DNA of 64,000 bases from Primorskyibacter flagellatus. GTDB taxonomy: Bacteria; Pseudomonadota; Alphaproteobacteria; Rhodobacterales; Rhodobacteraceae. Shown piece by piece: positions 8,544 through 16,318 of this stretch (the first letter of the stretch is position 1; each line of letters begins with the position of its first letter). The position numbers were made by a program, and so were the translations under genes. The notes beneath the pieces were generated by a model. The model saw only the letters and a list, made by a program, of their open reading frames with translations. It searched no databases and was not told where the DNA came from. Location: the NCBI RefSeq assembly GCF_900176485.1, contig NZ_FWYD01000001.1, forward strand, positions 62,001 through 126,000, read 5' to 3'.

Positions 8544-8710
8544 TTGCACCGCTGACGAGCTTGTTATTGCGGTCATGTAATCGGATTTGGCATGCCTGTA
8601 TCGGCGGATGCCACATTCAGGCTGTGTTGCAAATCCACATTATGCAATCGGGAAAGCGCGGTGTGCCGGTTGGGCTTTCCCCCGCGCGCCGGCGCGCGTA
8701 AGAGGTGGGC

Positions 8711-9907
8711 ATGACATTGCCCACATTGCCCGTAATCCGCCTTCGTCCCAACGCCAACACCCGTGCGATCCGCCGCGGCGCGCCTTGGGTTTTTGCCAAT
8801 GAAACGGTGCTTGACCGCCGGACCAAGGCGCTTGCGCCAGGAACCATCGCGGTGCTGGAGGATGCCGAGCGCGCGCCTCTGGCGATGGTCGCGGTCAATC
8901 CCGCGTCAAAAATCATCGCCCGGATTCTGGGGCCAGCCGATGCTCCGGTGCCGGATGTCGACTGGTTCGTGGCACGGCTGAAGCGCGCATTGGATTTGCG
9001 CATCCGGTTGTTCGATGCTCCGTTCTACCGCCTTGTCCATGCAGAAGCGGACGGCCTGCCGGGCGTCATCATCGACCGGTTCGGCGATACTTGCGTGATT
9101 CAGCCCAATGCCGCATGGGCGGACCTGCTTCTGGACGAACTGGCCGAAGCCTTGGTGCGCGTGACCGGTGTCACTTGCGTTCTCAAAAGCTCTGGTGGGC
9201 GCGGCAGACAGCTGGAAGGTCTGGACGATGTCAATGCCGTGTTGCGCGGATCCGCGCCAGACGCCGCGGTTCCGGTCGAGATGAACGGAGCCACTTATAT
9301 GGCCGACCTCACAAGCGGGCAGAAGACCGGGCTTTTCTATGACCAACGTCCAAATCACGCCATGGCCGCGCGCCTGTGCCACGACGCACGGGTTCTTGAT
9401 GTGTTCAGCCATGTCGGTGGCTTTGCTCTGGCAGGGCTGGCAGGCGGTGCGGCCTCTGCCTTGGCTGTTGACGCGTCGGCCCCGGCATTGGCATTGGCTG
9501 CCGAAGCGGCGGAACGAATGGGCGCTTCGGACCGGTTCGCAACCCGGCGTGGGGACGCGTTTGAGACGCTCGCGGCCTTGGCGACAGAGGCTGAACGGTT
9601 TGATGTGGTGATCTGTGATCCACCCGCATTTGCGCCAAGCAAGCCGACATTGGAGGCAGGGCTGCGCGCCTATGAGCGCATCGCACGTCTGTCGGCGGCG
9701 CTTGTGGTAGAGGGCGGCTATCTGGTGCTGTGTTCGTGCTCCCACGCCGCTGATCTTGAGAAATTTACCGGGGCCTGCCTGCGCGGTATTGGCCGCGCCG
9801 GACGGCGGCCGGTTTTGCTGCATACCGGCTTTGCCGGACCGGATCATCCGCAACTGCCGCAGCTGATCGAAAGCGGTTATCTCAAGGCGTTGGTTTTTCG
9901 CCTGTGA
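8711..9907 (+). CDS. Class I SAM-dependent 23S rRNA (cytosine-5) methyltransferase, RlmI-like
   Basis: A 398-residue protein with the RlmI/RlmK layout: an N-terminal PUA domain (about residues 1-75, with GAPWVFANE), a central beta-hairpin region (VHAEADGLPGVIIDRFG) and a C-terminal Rossmann methyltransferase domain. SAM-binding VLDVFSHVGGFALAG is near residue 232, the catalytic-loop motif CDPPAF follows, and CSCS carries the likely catalytic cysteine. E. coli RlmI methylates C1962 of 23S rRNA; the same target is inferred, not shown. AAGAGG lies five bases before the ATG; a GTG six bases upstream is an alternative. The stop overlaps the next gene by four bases (GTGA), indicating translational coupling. 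Confidence 0.87.
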   Translation: MTLPTLPVIRLRPNANTRAIRRGAPWVFANETVLDRRTKALAPGTIAVLEDAERAPLAMVAVNPASKIIARILGPADAPVPDVDWFVARLKRALDLRIRLFDAPFYRLVHAEADGLPGVIIDRFGDTCVIQPNAAWADLLLDELAEALVRVTGVTCVLKSSGGRGRQLEGLDDVNAVLRGSAPDAAVPVEMNGATYMADLTSGQKTGLFYDQRPNHAMAARLCHDARVLDVFSHVGGFALAGLAGGAASALAVDASAPALALAAEAAERMGASDRFATRRGDAFETLAALATEAERFDVVICDPPAFAPSKPTLEAGLRAYERIARLSAALVVEGGYLVLCSCSHAADLEKFTGACLRGIGRAGRRPVLLHTGFAGPDHPQLPQLIESGYLKALVFRL

Positions 9908-10446
9908 GGGTACTGATCGACGCCTGTGTCCTGTATCCGACGGTGATGCGGGAAATGGTGTTGGGCGTTGCCGGACAGGGCGTATTCGAGCCGCGATGGT
10001 CGGCGCGATTGCTGGAAGAATGGGCGTTGGCCGCGCGGAAGCTGGGGTCCGAAGGCGAGGCGTTGGCGCGTGGCGAAATCGCGCTCTTGCAAGCGGCCTG
10101 GCCGCGAGCCGAGGTGAAGGTGTCTGAAGGTCTGATGCGCCGGTTATGGTTGCCGGATCCAAATGACATACATGTTCTTGCCGCCGCGATTGCAGGTTCG
10201 GCCGACGTGATCCTGACGATGAACGCCAAGGATTTTCCCCGTGGCTTGTTGGCCGAAGAGGGCCTGTCCCGCGCCGATCCGGACGGATTTCTGCTTGGCT
10301 GTTTCGAGGCGGAACCAGAGCCGGTTTGCAAGGTGGCTGACGCCGTGCTGGCCGAGGCGTGCCGACTGTCCGGGGAAGAATGGGATACGCGTCGTTTGTT
10401 CAAGAAAGCCCGTTTACCACGTTTGGGTAAAGCGTTGGCGGCTTGA
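9904..10446 (+). CDS. PIN-domain putative ribonuclease
   Basis: A 180-residue protein starting at a GTG that overlaps the methyltransferase stop (GTGA). The PIN fold is shown by VLIDACVLYP with the first metal-binding aspartate at residue 6, a conserved glutamate in ARLLEEWA, a third acidic site in PDPNDIHVLAAAI, and DVILTMNAKDF. PIN proteins are Mg/Mn-dependent RNases, often toxins of VapBC type. No antitoxin-like small gene is adjacent, and coupling to an rRNA methyltransferase suggests a housekeeping RNA role instead. Related proteins appear to be widespread in Rhodobacterales (recollection). Confidence 0.8.
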   Translation: MRVLIDACVLYPTVMREMVLGVAGQGVFEPRWSARLLEEWALAARKLGSEGEALARGEIALLQAAWPRAEVKVSEGLMRRLWLPDPNDIHVLAAAIAGSADVILTMNAKDFPRGLLAEEGLSRADPDGFLLGCFEAEPEPVCKVADAVLAEACRLSGEEWDTRRLFKKARLPRLGKALAA

Positions 10447-10544
10447 CCGAAGCGACGGTTCGTTTCCGGAGACGGGGGGATCGGCGGCTTTGCGACGCGG
10501 TTTGCTAAGTTGACGGATGCGGTGATCTTGATGAATGGCCGAAG

Positions 10545-10578
10545 CGAGGGGCCAGCCCCTCGCGCTCCCCGGAGTATT
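10545..10578. repeat. Hairpin plus GGAGTATTTTTG element (dispersed-repeat-like, possible terminator)
   Basis: CGAGGGGC-CA-GCCCCTCG forms a perfect 8-bp stem, followed by CGCTCCCCGGAGTATTTTTG. It sits between two convergent genes (PIN and M48). The hairpin followed by a T-rich stretch can act as a plus-strand terminator. I recall closely similar intergenic sequences recurring in Rhodobacterales genomes. A degenerate second copy appears at 16209-16272. Confidence 0.5.
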
Positions 10579-10619
10579 TTTGCCAAGAAGAAGATGCAGA
10601 CCGAGTGTCGGGTATCTTT

Positions 10620-11303
10620 TCAGCCTTGCCAGCGAGACGACAGGCTTTGGATGGCGGCGATGCGTTCGGATGTTTTCGGGTGGCTCATCAGCCAGGCAGG
10701 GACCGCGCCGGACCGCGCAGCGGTGAGGGCATCGAGTTTTTCAAAAAGCGAGATTTGCGGGGCTGTGCCGATGCCGGTTTTGGTCAACAGGGCAGCGGCA
10801 TAGGCGTCTGCCTCGTATTCGTCGCCGCGGCTGAGGCGTGCAGCAAGCAGGCTGGTCAGCGCATTTGCGATCATCACGCCGATACCGGGCAAGAAACGGC
10901 TGAGCAGCAACGCAAGAGCGGTGCGCAACGCGTTTTGACCGGAAAAATCGATCATTCGGCGGCGTGTGTGGCCAAGGGCAACATGTCCCAATTCATGCGC
11001 GATGACCGAGGCGAGCTCCTCTGCTGTGACCTCGCCGGACTCGTATTTCCGGTAGAAACCTCGGGTGATGAAGATGCGTCCGTCAGGGGCGGCCAATCCG
11101 TTCACCGGGTCGATCTCGTAGATATGGACACGAATGCGCTTCAGATCGAGCGCGGTTGCCAATCGGTCCGTTATCGACTTGAGACGCGAGTCCGCCAATT
11201 CTGTCGATCTTGCGTCAAGCTCTTTGCGGGTGCGCCACGCCGAGAAATGGTACATCGCGAACGCGTAGAGCAAGGCAAGAAGGATCGGGGTGAACTTCAG
11301 CAT
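10620..11303 (-). CDS. M48-family membrane-anchored zinc metalloprotease
   Basis: A 227-residue protein with an N-terminal membrane anchor (about residues 4-20). Its M48 catalytic domain has the HELGH zinc motif at 103-107 and the downstream glutamate in DEYEAD (E162-x3-D166), which together provide the three zinc ligands. A second hydrophobic stretch (about 128-157) lies between the motifs, as in HtpX/YcaL-type proteases. It resembles the short periplasm-facing M48 proteases involved in envelope quality control. The start was chosen at MLKFTPILLALL because the longer frame adds an arginine-rich stretch before the anchor. Specific substrates cannot be inferred. Confidence 0.88.
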   Translation of the reverse strand: MLKFTPILLALLYAFAMYHFSAWRTRKELDARSTELADSRLKSITDRLATALDLKRIRVHIYEIDPVNGLAAPDGRIFITRGFYRKYESGEVTAEELASVIAHELGHVALGHTRRRMIDFSGQNALRTALALLLSRFLPGIGVMIANALTSLLAARLSRGDEYEADAYAAALLTKTGIGTAPQISLFEKLDALTAARSGAVPAWLMSHPKTSERIAAIQSLSSRWQG

Positions 11304-11365
11304 AGACCTGATATGGGGCGCGCGCGCCCTCGCGGCAAGCGTCAAATGGCGCGCGCGTCCGGTCT

Positions 11366-11794
11366 TTAGATCAGTTTTGCGTCCAGCGTGATCTCGGTGC
11401 CTTTGAACAGTTTGGAAATGGGGCAGCCTTCTTTCGCGGCATTGGCGGCCGTGTTGAAGGCGGCTTCGTCCAGATCTGGGATCTTGGCCGTCAGATCAAG
11501 ATGCACTTTCTTGACCGCAAAACCGTCACCGTCCTTGTCGAGCGACACGGTGGCGGTGGTGTTGATCTCATCGGCTGTGGCACCGTGATCTGCGAGAACA
11601 AGTGACAGCGCCATCGAGAAACAACTGGCATGTGCCGCCCCGATCAGCTCTTCGGGGTTGGTGCCGGGCTGACCGTCGAACCGGGTGTTGAAACCGTAGG
11701 GCTGATCGTCAAGCGCGCCGGATTCCGTGGAAACGTGCCCTTTGCCGGTCTTCAAATCGCCGGACCATTTGGCGGATCCTTTTTTGGTGATCAT
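11366..11794 (-). CDS. OsmC/Ohr-family peroxiredoxin (OsmC type)
   Basis: A 142-residue thiol peroxidase that probably reduces organic hydroperoxides. The redox cysteine pair is C58 (HASCFSM) and C124 (KEGCPISK). The OsmC-type N-terminus (AKWSGDLKTGKGHVST) and E49 in PEELIGAA are present. The start has AAGGAG at ideal spacing. It is a single gene between the M48 protease and the VWA gene on the same strand. OsmC-type proteins are usually induced in stationary phase or by osmotic stress; no regulatory site was recognised here. Confidence 0.9.
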   Translation of the reverse strand: MITKKGSAKWSGDLKTGKGHVSTESGALDDQPYGFNTRFDGQPGTNPEELIGAAHASCFSMALSLVLADHGATADEINTTATVSLDKDGDGFAVKKVHLDLTAKIPDLDEAAFNTAANAAKEGCPISKLFKGTEITLDAKLI

Positions 11795-11880
11795 CGGTAA
11801 GCTCCTTCTTTGGTGAATGCGTGCAGTCACAAATCCAACGCGCGGAGACGCGTTACCGTTCCAGCGAGCGGCGGAATTGT

Positions 11881-13065
11881 TCAGCGCGTCAGGCTGCGCA
11901 TCCCGCGTTCCAACCCTTCAAGTGTCATCGGCACCATGTTGTCCTCGAATATTTCGCGGATCATCGCGATGGAATGCGTGTAGTCCCATTGTCTTTGCGG
12001 CACCGGATTGAGCCAAAGATTGGAGGGCCATTGTTCGCGCGCGCGGGTCAGCCAGGTCTGGCCGGACTCGGCGTTCCAGTGTTCGTTGGCACCGCCGGGA
12101 TACGCGATCTCGTAGGGTGACATCGAGGCATCCCCGACAAAGATGCATTTGTAGTCTGACCCGTAGGTGCGCAGCACGTCCTGCGTTGGGGTCTGGGCAT
12201 TCCAGCGGCGACGATTGTCGCGCCAGACCCCTTCATACAGGCAGTTATGGAAATAGAAATATTCCATATGCTTGAATTCGGCGCGCGCTGCGCTGAACAG
12301 TTCTTCCACGACGCGGATATGCGCGTCCATGCTGCCGCCGACATCAAGAAACAGCAGCACCTTGACGGCGTTGCGGCGCTCGGGCCGGGTTTGCACGTCC
12401 AGATAGCCATGCTCGGCGGTGGACCGGATCGTGCCAACAAGGTCGAGCTCGTCGGCCGCACCGTCACGGGCCCATCGGCGCAGGCGTTTCAGGGCGACCT
12501 TGATATTGCGGGTGCCCAGTTCGATTGAATCGTCGAGGTTGCGGAACTCTCGTTTGTCCCAGACCTTGACCGCGCGCTGATGGCGGGATTTGTCCTGGCC
12601 GATGCGCACGCCTTCGGGGTTGTAGCCATATGCGCCGAAGGGCGAGGTGCCGCCGGTCCCGATCCACTTGTTGCCACCCTGATGTCGGCCCTGCTGCTCT
12701 TTCAGGCGTTCGCGCAGCGTTTCCATCAGCTTGTCGAACCCGCCAAGCGCCTCGATCTCGGCGCGTTCCTCGGGCGTCAGATGTTTTTCCGCGCGCTTTT
12801 CCAGCCAGTCGGCGGGCAGGTCCACGGCTTCAAGCACCTGATCGAGGGTGATGTTTTCCAGCCCTTCGAAGGCGGCCGCGAAGGCGCGGTCGAATTTGTC
12901 GATATTGCGTTCGTCCTTCACCATCGCGCTGCGCGCGAGATAGTAGAACCCTTCGACATCATAGGTCGCAAGACCCGCCTTCATCGCCTCCAGAAAGGTC
13001 AGGTATTCGCGCAGGGAGACCGGCACACCCGCGTCCCGCAGCTTTTCGAAGAACGGAACGAACAT
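11881..13065 (-). CDS. VWA-domain protein, CoxE-like partner of a MoxR ATPase
   Basis: A 394-residue cytoplasmic protein. An N-terminal helical region of about 200 residues precedes a VWA domain starting near residue 235 (VKVLLFLDVGGSMD). The metal-ion motif at 241-247 reads DVGGSMD, so the usual DxSxS is DxGxS, with glycine replacing the first serine. A glycine-rich segment at 130-155 (GGNKWIGTGGTSPFG) is typical of this VWA subfamily. Such proteins act with MoxR AAA ATPases as metal-insertion or protein-activation chaperones. A MoxR gene lies 3.3 kb upstream on the same strand. The 55-residue membrane protein gene ends seven bases upstream, so both are probably in one operon. Confidence 0.85.
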   Translation of the reverse strand: MFVPFFEKLRDAGVPVSLREYLTFLEAMKAGLATYDVEGFYYLARSAMVKDERNIDKFDRAFAAAFEGLENITLDQVLEAVDLPADWLEKRAEKHLTPEERAEIEALGGFDKLMETLRERLKEQQGRHQGGNKWIGTGGTSPFGAYGYNPEGVRIGQDKSRHQRAVKVWDKREFRNLDDSIELGTRNIKVALKRLRRWARDGAADELDLVGTIRSTAEHGYLDVQTRPERRNAVKVLLFLDVGGSMDAHIRVVEELFSAARAEFKHMEYFYFHNCLYEGVWRDNRRRWNAQTPTQDVLRTYGSDYKCIFVGDASMSPYEIAYPGGANEHWNAESGQTWLTRAREQWPSNLWLNPVPQRQWDYTHSIAMIREIFEDNMVPMTLEGLERGMRSLTR

Positions 13066-13071
13066 GGCGCG

Positions 13072-13239
13072 CTAGACGAAGAATCGGTCGAGCAGCAAGG
13101 TCAGGATCAAGCCGACAAGCGCAAAGGCGATGAAATAGACGACGGCATATTGCGCAATATCCGCAGCCGCGCCCTTGCGGCGCTTTGCGGTCAGCCCGCC
13201 GATGACCGCGCCGATGATGCCAAAGATGATGTAGATCAT
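13072..13239 (-). CDS. 55-residue two-helix membrane protein
   Basis: This short gene encodes MIYIIFGIIGAVIGGLTAKR, a basic loop (KRRKGAAAD), then a second hydrophobic helix (VVYFIAFALVGLILTLLL) ending in DRFFV. That predicts two membrane segments with the basic loop in the cytoplasm. The start overlaps the stop of the upstream lipoprotein gene by four bases (ATGA), and the VWA gene starts seven bases downstream, so it is translationally embedded in the operon. Related short proteins in Rhodobacterales have sometimes been labelled apolipoprotein acyltransferase; at this length that name is not credible. Confidence 0.8.
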   Translation of the reverse strand: MIYIIFGIIGAVIGGLTAKRRKGAAADIAQYAVVYFIAFALVGLILTLLLDRFFV

Positions 13240-14603
13240 GATCCGCCCGTGTTATTCTTCAGCGGGTTGAGCGCGCCGATCTCGTACATCTTCGCGCGCA
13301 CTGCCCAATCTTCCCCGAACCCGTATCGCGCCCAGCCCAGACTGTCCAGCCGCTCCGCCTGTGCCTCGGCGGTGCGGCCCTCAAGGTCCAGCGCTTCGAC
13401 ACGCAGCAACATCAGGGTGGACAGAAGGGCGGCATTCTCGTGGCGGGCAGCCGCGTCGAAATGCGGCGAGAGCAGCGTCAGAGCACCCTTTCCATCGGCT
13501 TGGCTGATCGCGTGGGCCGCAAGCTGTGCGGCGATATAGGCGCGGTGCAGCGCGGTTTGCGGGGTTCGGGCATAGTAGCGATCCGCAAGTTTGAACTGTT
13601 CGAGGGCGCTATCCGCATCGGCATCCAGCAACAGGCGCCCCATTGCGAAATGCGAAAAGGCGCGGCGGTGGTCGGTCCAGTGCAGGTCGCCGGCGATCTT
13701 AACGGCCTGTGTGCCCGCGTCCCGACGTTCGTTCGGGGAAGCGCCGGGACCAAGGGCGGTCTCGATAGCCGAGATCCAGTTGCGCGGAGTGGCTGCCAGA
13801 TGCCGGGGCGCGCGGGTTTCCCCCTGGGGATTGAGCTTGGCAAGAATGCCCGGCAACATCACCGCGACCTCTTCTCGGGTCATACCGCTGTGAAGGGAGC
13901 TGTGGTAATAGGTGCGCAGGATCAGCATGTCATGCGCTGTCAGGATGGTGTGGACATTGTCATCGTTGAACACCGAATCCGGCAGGCGATAAAGGTCATT
14001 CAGTGGCCCGATCGCCTGTGCCAGTTCTTCATGCAGGCAGTCGCGGATTTCCTGCGGGCTGACATCGTTGGGTATGAAAATCGCAAGGCGGTCACGGCGT
14101 TTCAGTCGGCTCCAGTTGATCCTGGTGCTGTGCTTCATGCGGCGGTACTGGGCCAGTGACGTCACGTTCGGCGCGACGAAGCAGGCGGCTTTCGGCAGGG
14201 CGCGCTGGATTTCGTCGCGCGGCACGGCCTGAATGGTGATTTCTGCCGAGGACCGATGGGTGGTTGAAATATCCAGCCCGGCCTCGCTGCGCAAACGGTG
14301 CAGCAAGCGGCCCAGATCGCCGCCCAGAGAGGCCGACGGTGCGCCGGTGATACGAACACGGATCGGGCCTTCGAACCGGGTCAGCACCGGCAACGCGCGG
14401 CCCGATTCAAGCTGAAAGCTCAGATCCAGGAAATCCCGCGCGACATCCGCATTGGACAGCGGGGGCAGCATCCGGGGCTTTGTGATGAAATGGGTCATTG
14501 ACGGAAATGCAACACTTTGTACCGCCGCATTTGCAGGCATGTCGCCGGGCAAAGGGACGCAGCCTGACAGGACGATCAGCACCGGCAGGAGAGCACGGCG
14601 CAT
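13236..14603 (-). CDS. DUF2927-type lipoprotein
   Basis: A 455-residue exported lipoprotein with signal peptide MRRALLPVLIVLSGC (lipidated cysteine at residue 15). The central region (about 60-260) matches what I know of DUF2927: NADVARDFLDLSFQLESGRALPVLTRFEGPIRV type sequence, then CLHEELAQAIGPLNDLYRLPDSVFNDDN, which resembles a metallopeptidase-like HExxQ region without a full zinc motif. The C-terminal 180 residues are alpha-helical and TPR-like (ALEQFKLADRYY). Its ATG shares a base with the stop of the upstream GNAT gene (TAATG) and its stop overlaps the next start, so translation is coupled. The function is unknown; the envelope location fits an operon with the VWA protein. Confidence 0.8.
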   Translation of the reverse strand: MRRALLPVLIVLSGCVPLPGDMPANAAVQSVAFPSMTHFITKPRMLPPLSNADVARDFLDLSFQLESGRALPVLTRFEGPIRVRITGAPSASLGGDLGRLLHRLRSEAGLDISTTHRSSAEITIQAVPRDEIQRALPKAACFVAPNVTSLAQYRRMKHSTRINWSRLKRRDRLAIFIPNDVSPQEIRDCLHEELAQAIGPLNDLYRLPDSVFNDDNVHTILTAHDMLILRTYYHSSLHSGMTREEVAVMLPGILAKLNPQGETRAPRHLAATPRNWISAIETALGPGASPNERRDAGTQAVKIAGDLHWTDHRRAFSHFAMGRLLLDADADSALEQFKLADRYYARTPQTALHRAYIAAQLAAHAISQADGKGALTLLSPHFDAAARHENAALLSTLMLLRVEALDLEGRTAEAQAERLDSLGWARYGFGEDWAVRAKMYEIGALNPLKNNTGGS

Positions 14604-15058
14604 TACGGACGCTGATACTTGATGAAGGGAGTCTGCCGTCCGACCTTGTCGTATAGTTTTCGGGCCGTGTGGTTGAAATCCTGCGTCAGCCAATAGACAG
14701 AGGGCGCGCCCGCGGCGTCCGCTTTCGCATAGACGGCTTCAATCAATGCGCGGCCAATTCCAGTGCCCCGCACAGACGGATCTGTGTAAAGATCCTGCAG
14801 ATAGCAGACATTTTCGACTTTCCAGCCGTGGCGATGAAATAGGTAGTGCACAAGCCCCACCGGCGTGCCGTCAACAACAGCAATCATCCCGCTGAAGTCT
14901 TGCGGATCATCGCCCAGAAGGCGGGCGAAACTGCTGGCATAGACTTCTTCGGGCACCTCTGCCTCGTAATATTCAAGATAGCCGGTCCACAGGCGCCGCC
15001 ATTCAGATTCGTCCGAGATGCGCAGTGCGCGCACCGATACCTGCTTGTGTTGGGTCAT
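14603..15058 (-). CDS. GNAT-family N-acetyltransferase
   Basis: A 151-residue single GNAT domain. Acetyl-CoA-binding motif A is LYTDPSVRGTGIGRALIEAV (about 92-111, Q/RxxGxG/A type), and the N-terminal VRALRISDESEWRRLWTGYLEYY is typical of small-molecule or protein N-acetyltransferases of this size. The substrate is unknown. The start at MTQHKQVSVRAL gives normal family length; the longer frame adds 29 unlikely residues. It is the first gene of the coupled set GNAT - lipoprotein - 55-residue membrane protein - VWA protein, and its stop overlaps the lipoprotein start by one base. Confidence 0.85.
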   Translation of the reverse strand: MTQHKQVSVRALRISDESEWRRLWTGYLEYYEAEVPEEVYASSFARLLGDDPQDFSGMIAVVDGTPVGLVHYLFHRHGWKVENVCYLQDLYTDPSVRGTGIGRALIEAVYAKADAAGAPSVYWLTQDFNHTARKLYDKVGRQTPFIKYQRP

Positions 15059-15266
15059 GTCTGCCTGCCTGCTCGTCCGGATGTATTGGATCATCCGTGA
15101 TTTTGTCTGCCCAATGTTGCAGGCAGTATAGAACGAGTTTTTCAAACTTGCATATGATGACGGAACGGGATGAGCGGAATTTTGTCGGCAAAGGTCGCTC
15201 TTGTGTCATCTGCCACAGACATGACGTTTTGCAATGGCTTTGACGGCGGTCGGCGACGCGTCTCGC

Positions 15267-15287
15267 GCCCCGGACCTGATCCGGGGC
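15267..15287. repeat. Dispersed palindrome, copy 1
   Basis: GCCCCGGA-CCTGA-TCCGGGGC is a perfect 8-bp inverted repeat with a five-base spacer. It lies in the 247-base gap between the GNAT and AEC transporter genes, and its core resembles the palindrome inside nagZ at 29332. I recall this CCGGATCA-type palindrome as a frequent dispersed element in alphaproteobacteria. The rest of the gap (15059-15266) shows nothing else. Confidence 0.55.
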
Positions 15288-15305
15288 CTTATGCCAGCCA
15301 GAACC

Positions 15306-16199
15306 TCATGCAAGCCATGACAAGGAGATCAGTGACAGGATACTTGTCCAGATCACGACCGGCGCAATGATATCGGTGCGGATGCCGTGCAGCATGGCCA
15401 AGGAAAAGGCCATTGCCCCAGATGGACCAGCGGCCGTCAGTACAAGAAGTGGTTGCCACGCGGTGTCAGCCTGCCCGAGTGTTAGCGCCAGCCAGACCAG
15501 CAGCGGAAACCCCAGCAGCTTCAGCCCGCTTATGCCGAGGATCACCGGCGAAGGCATCAACGCGTGCCGGGACAGAATTACACCCAAAGCCAGCAAGGTG
15601 AGCGGTGCCGCGCCAGCACCTGCGAAGCGCGCGGCCGTCAAAAGGGGCTCTGGCAAGGACAGGGCAACCAGGTTGACGATGGCCCCGAGCAGAATGGCGA
15701 TGAGGACCGGGTTGCCTGCGACGCGACGCAGTGCGCCTTCGGACCGACCGGCCATGACGTCCGTGGTGATGATGAAGAACGCAAAGGAAAAAGCGGAATC
15801 CCAGGCGACGATGGCGGTGATCGGCAAAGCTGCGGCCTCGCCGTAGATCAGAAAAGAGATCGGCCAGATATAGAGCAACGTGTTCACGAAGACGACACAC
15901 ATCGCCAGCAGCCAGGATTCCAGATGCTCGCGGCCGAAGAGCCGTCTGGCGACCAGATAGGCCAGCGTGAACGCGATTGCCTGACACAATGCGTAGCCGG
16001 CTAGGGCAACGAAATCGAATTGGTGAAAATTCACGCTCGCGATCAACGGAAAGATCAGCGCGGGTTGCAGCACAAGAAAGGCGACCCGGTTGACGGTGCG
16101 GGCCTCTTCAAAACTGATCCGGCCCGTGCGTCCGAGAAGGAAACCCAATGCCAGCATCGAGAAGACCGGCAAGATGTTGTGGGTGAGGACGTGGAGCAC
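15306..16199 (-). CDS. AEC-family transporter (auxin efflux carrier type)
   Basis: A 297-residue integral membrane protein with about nine or ten hydrophobic segments and the AEC/Mem_trans layout: five N-terminal helices, a loop around residues 150-160 (ITTDVMAGRSEG), then five more helices. Glycine/proline-rich helix breaks (FAGAGAAPLTLLALG) resemble the family's broken helices. AEC proteins in bacteria carry organic acids such as malate or malonate, or other small anions; the substrate cannot be told. The start is GTG with GAGG five bases upstream. It lies between moxR and the GNAT operon on the same strand but is separated from both by gaps. Confidence 0.86.
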   Translation of the reverse strand: MLHVLTHNILPVFSMLALGFLLGRTGRISFEEARTVNRVAFLVLQPALIFPLIASVNFHQFDFVALAGYALCQAIAFTLAYLVARRLFGREHLESWLLAMCVVFVNTLLYIWPISFLIYGEAAALPITAIVAWDSAFSFAFFIITTDVMAGRSEGALRRVAGNPVLIAILLGAIVNLVALSLPEPLLTAARFAGAGAAPLTLLALGVILSRHALMPSPVILGISGLKLLGFPLLVWLALTLGQADTAWQPLLVLTAAGPSGAMAFSLAMLHGIRTDIIAPVVIWTSILSLISLSWLA

Positions 16200-16208
16200 C
16201 TATGCCTC

Positions 16209-16272
16209 GGCGGGCAACCGGACGCCCCGGCTGCCTGCGGCAGCGGCCCGCCCTCCAGCCACGCCGAGTATT
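16209..16272. repeat. Degenerate second copy of the hairpin + GAGTATT element
   Basis: GGCGGGC (16209-16215) pairs with GCCCGCC (16246-16252), and an inner CTGCC-TGC-GGCAG hairpin lies at 16231-16243. This is followed by ACGCCGAGTATTCTTC. The order of hairpin, C-rich stretch and GAGTATT matches the element at 10545-10578. It lies between moxR and the AEC gene. Confidence 0.4.
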
Positions 16273-16318
16273 CTTCGCGGCGCGCTGAAGGAAAACGAAG
16301 TGGCCGGGATTAACAGGT

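Noticed and set aside
13072-13239. Apolipoprotein acyltransferase label for the 55-residue protein
   Set aside because: At 55 residues it cannot hold the nitrilase domain of Lnt; only two membrane helices are visible.
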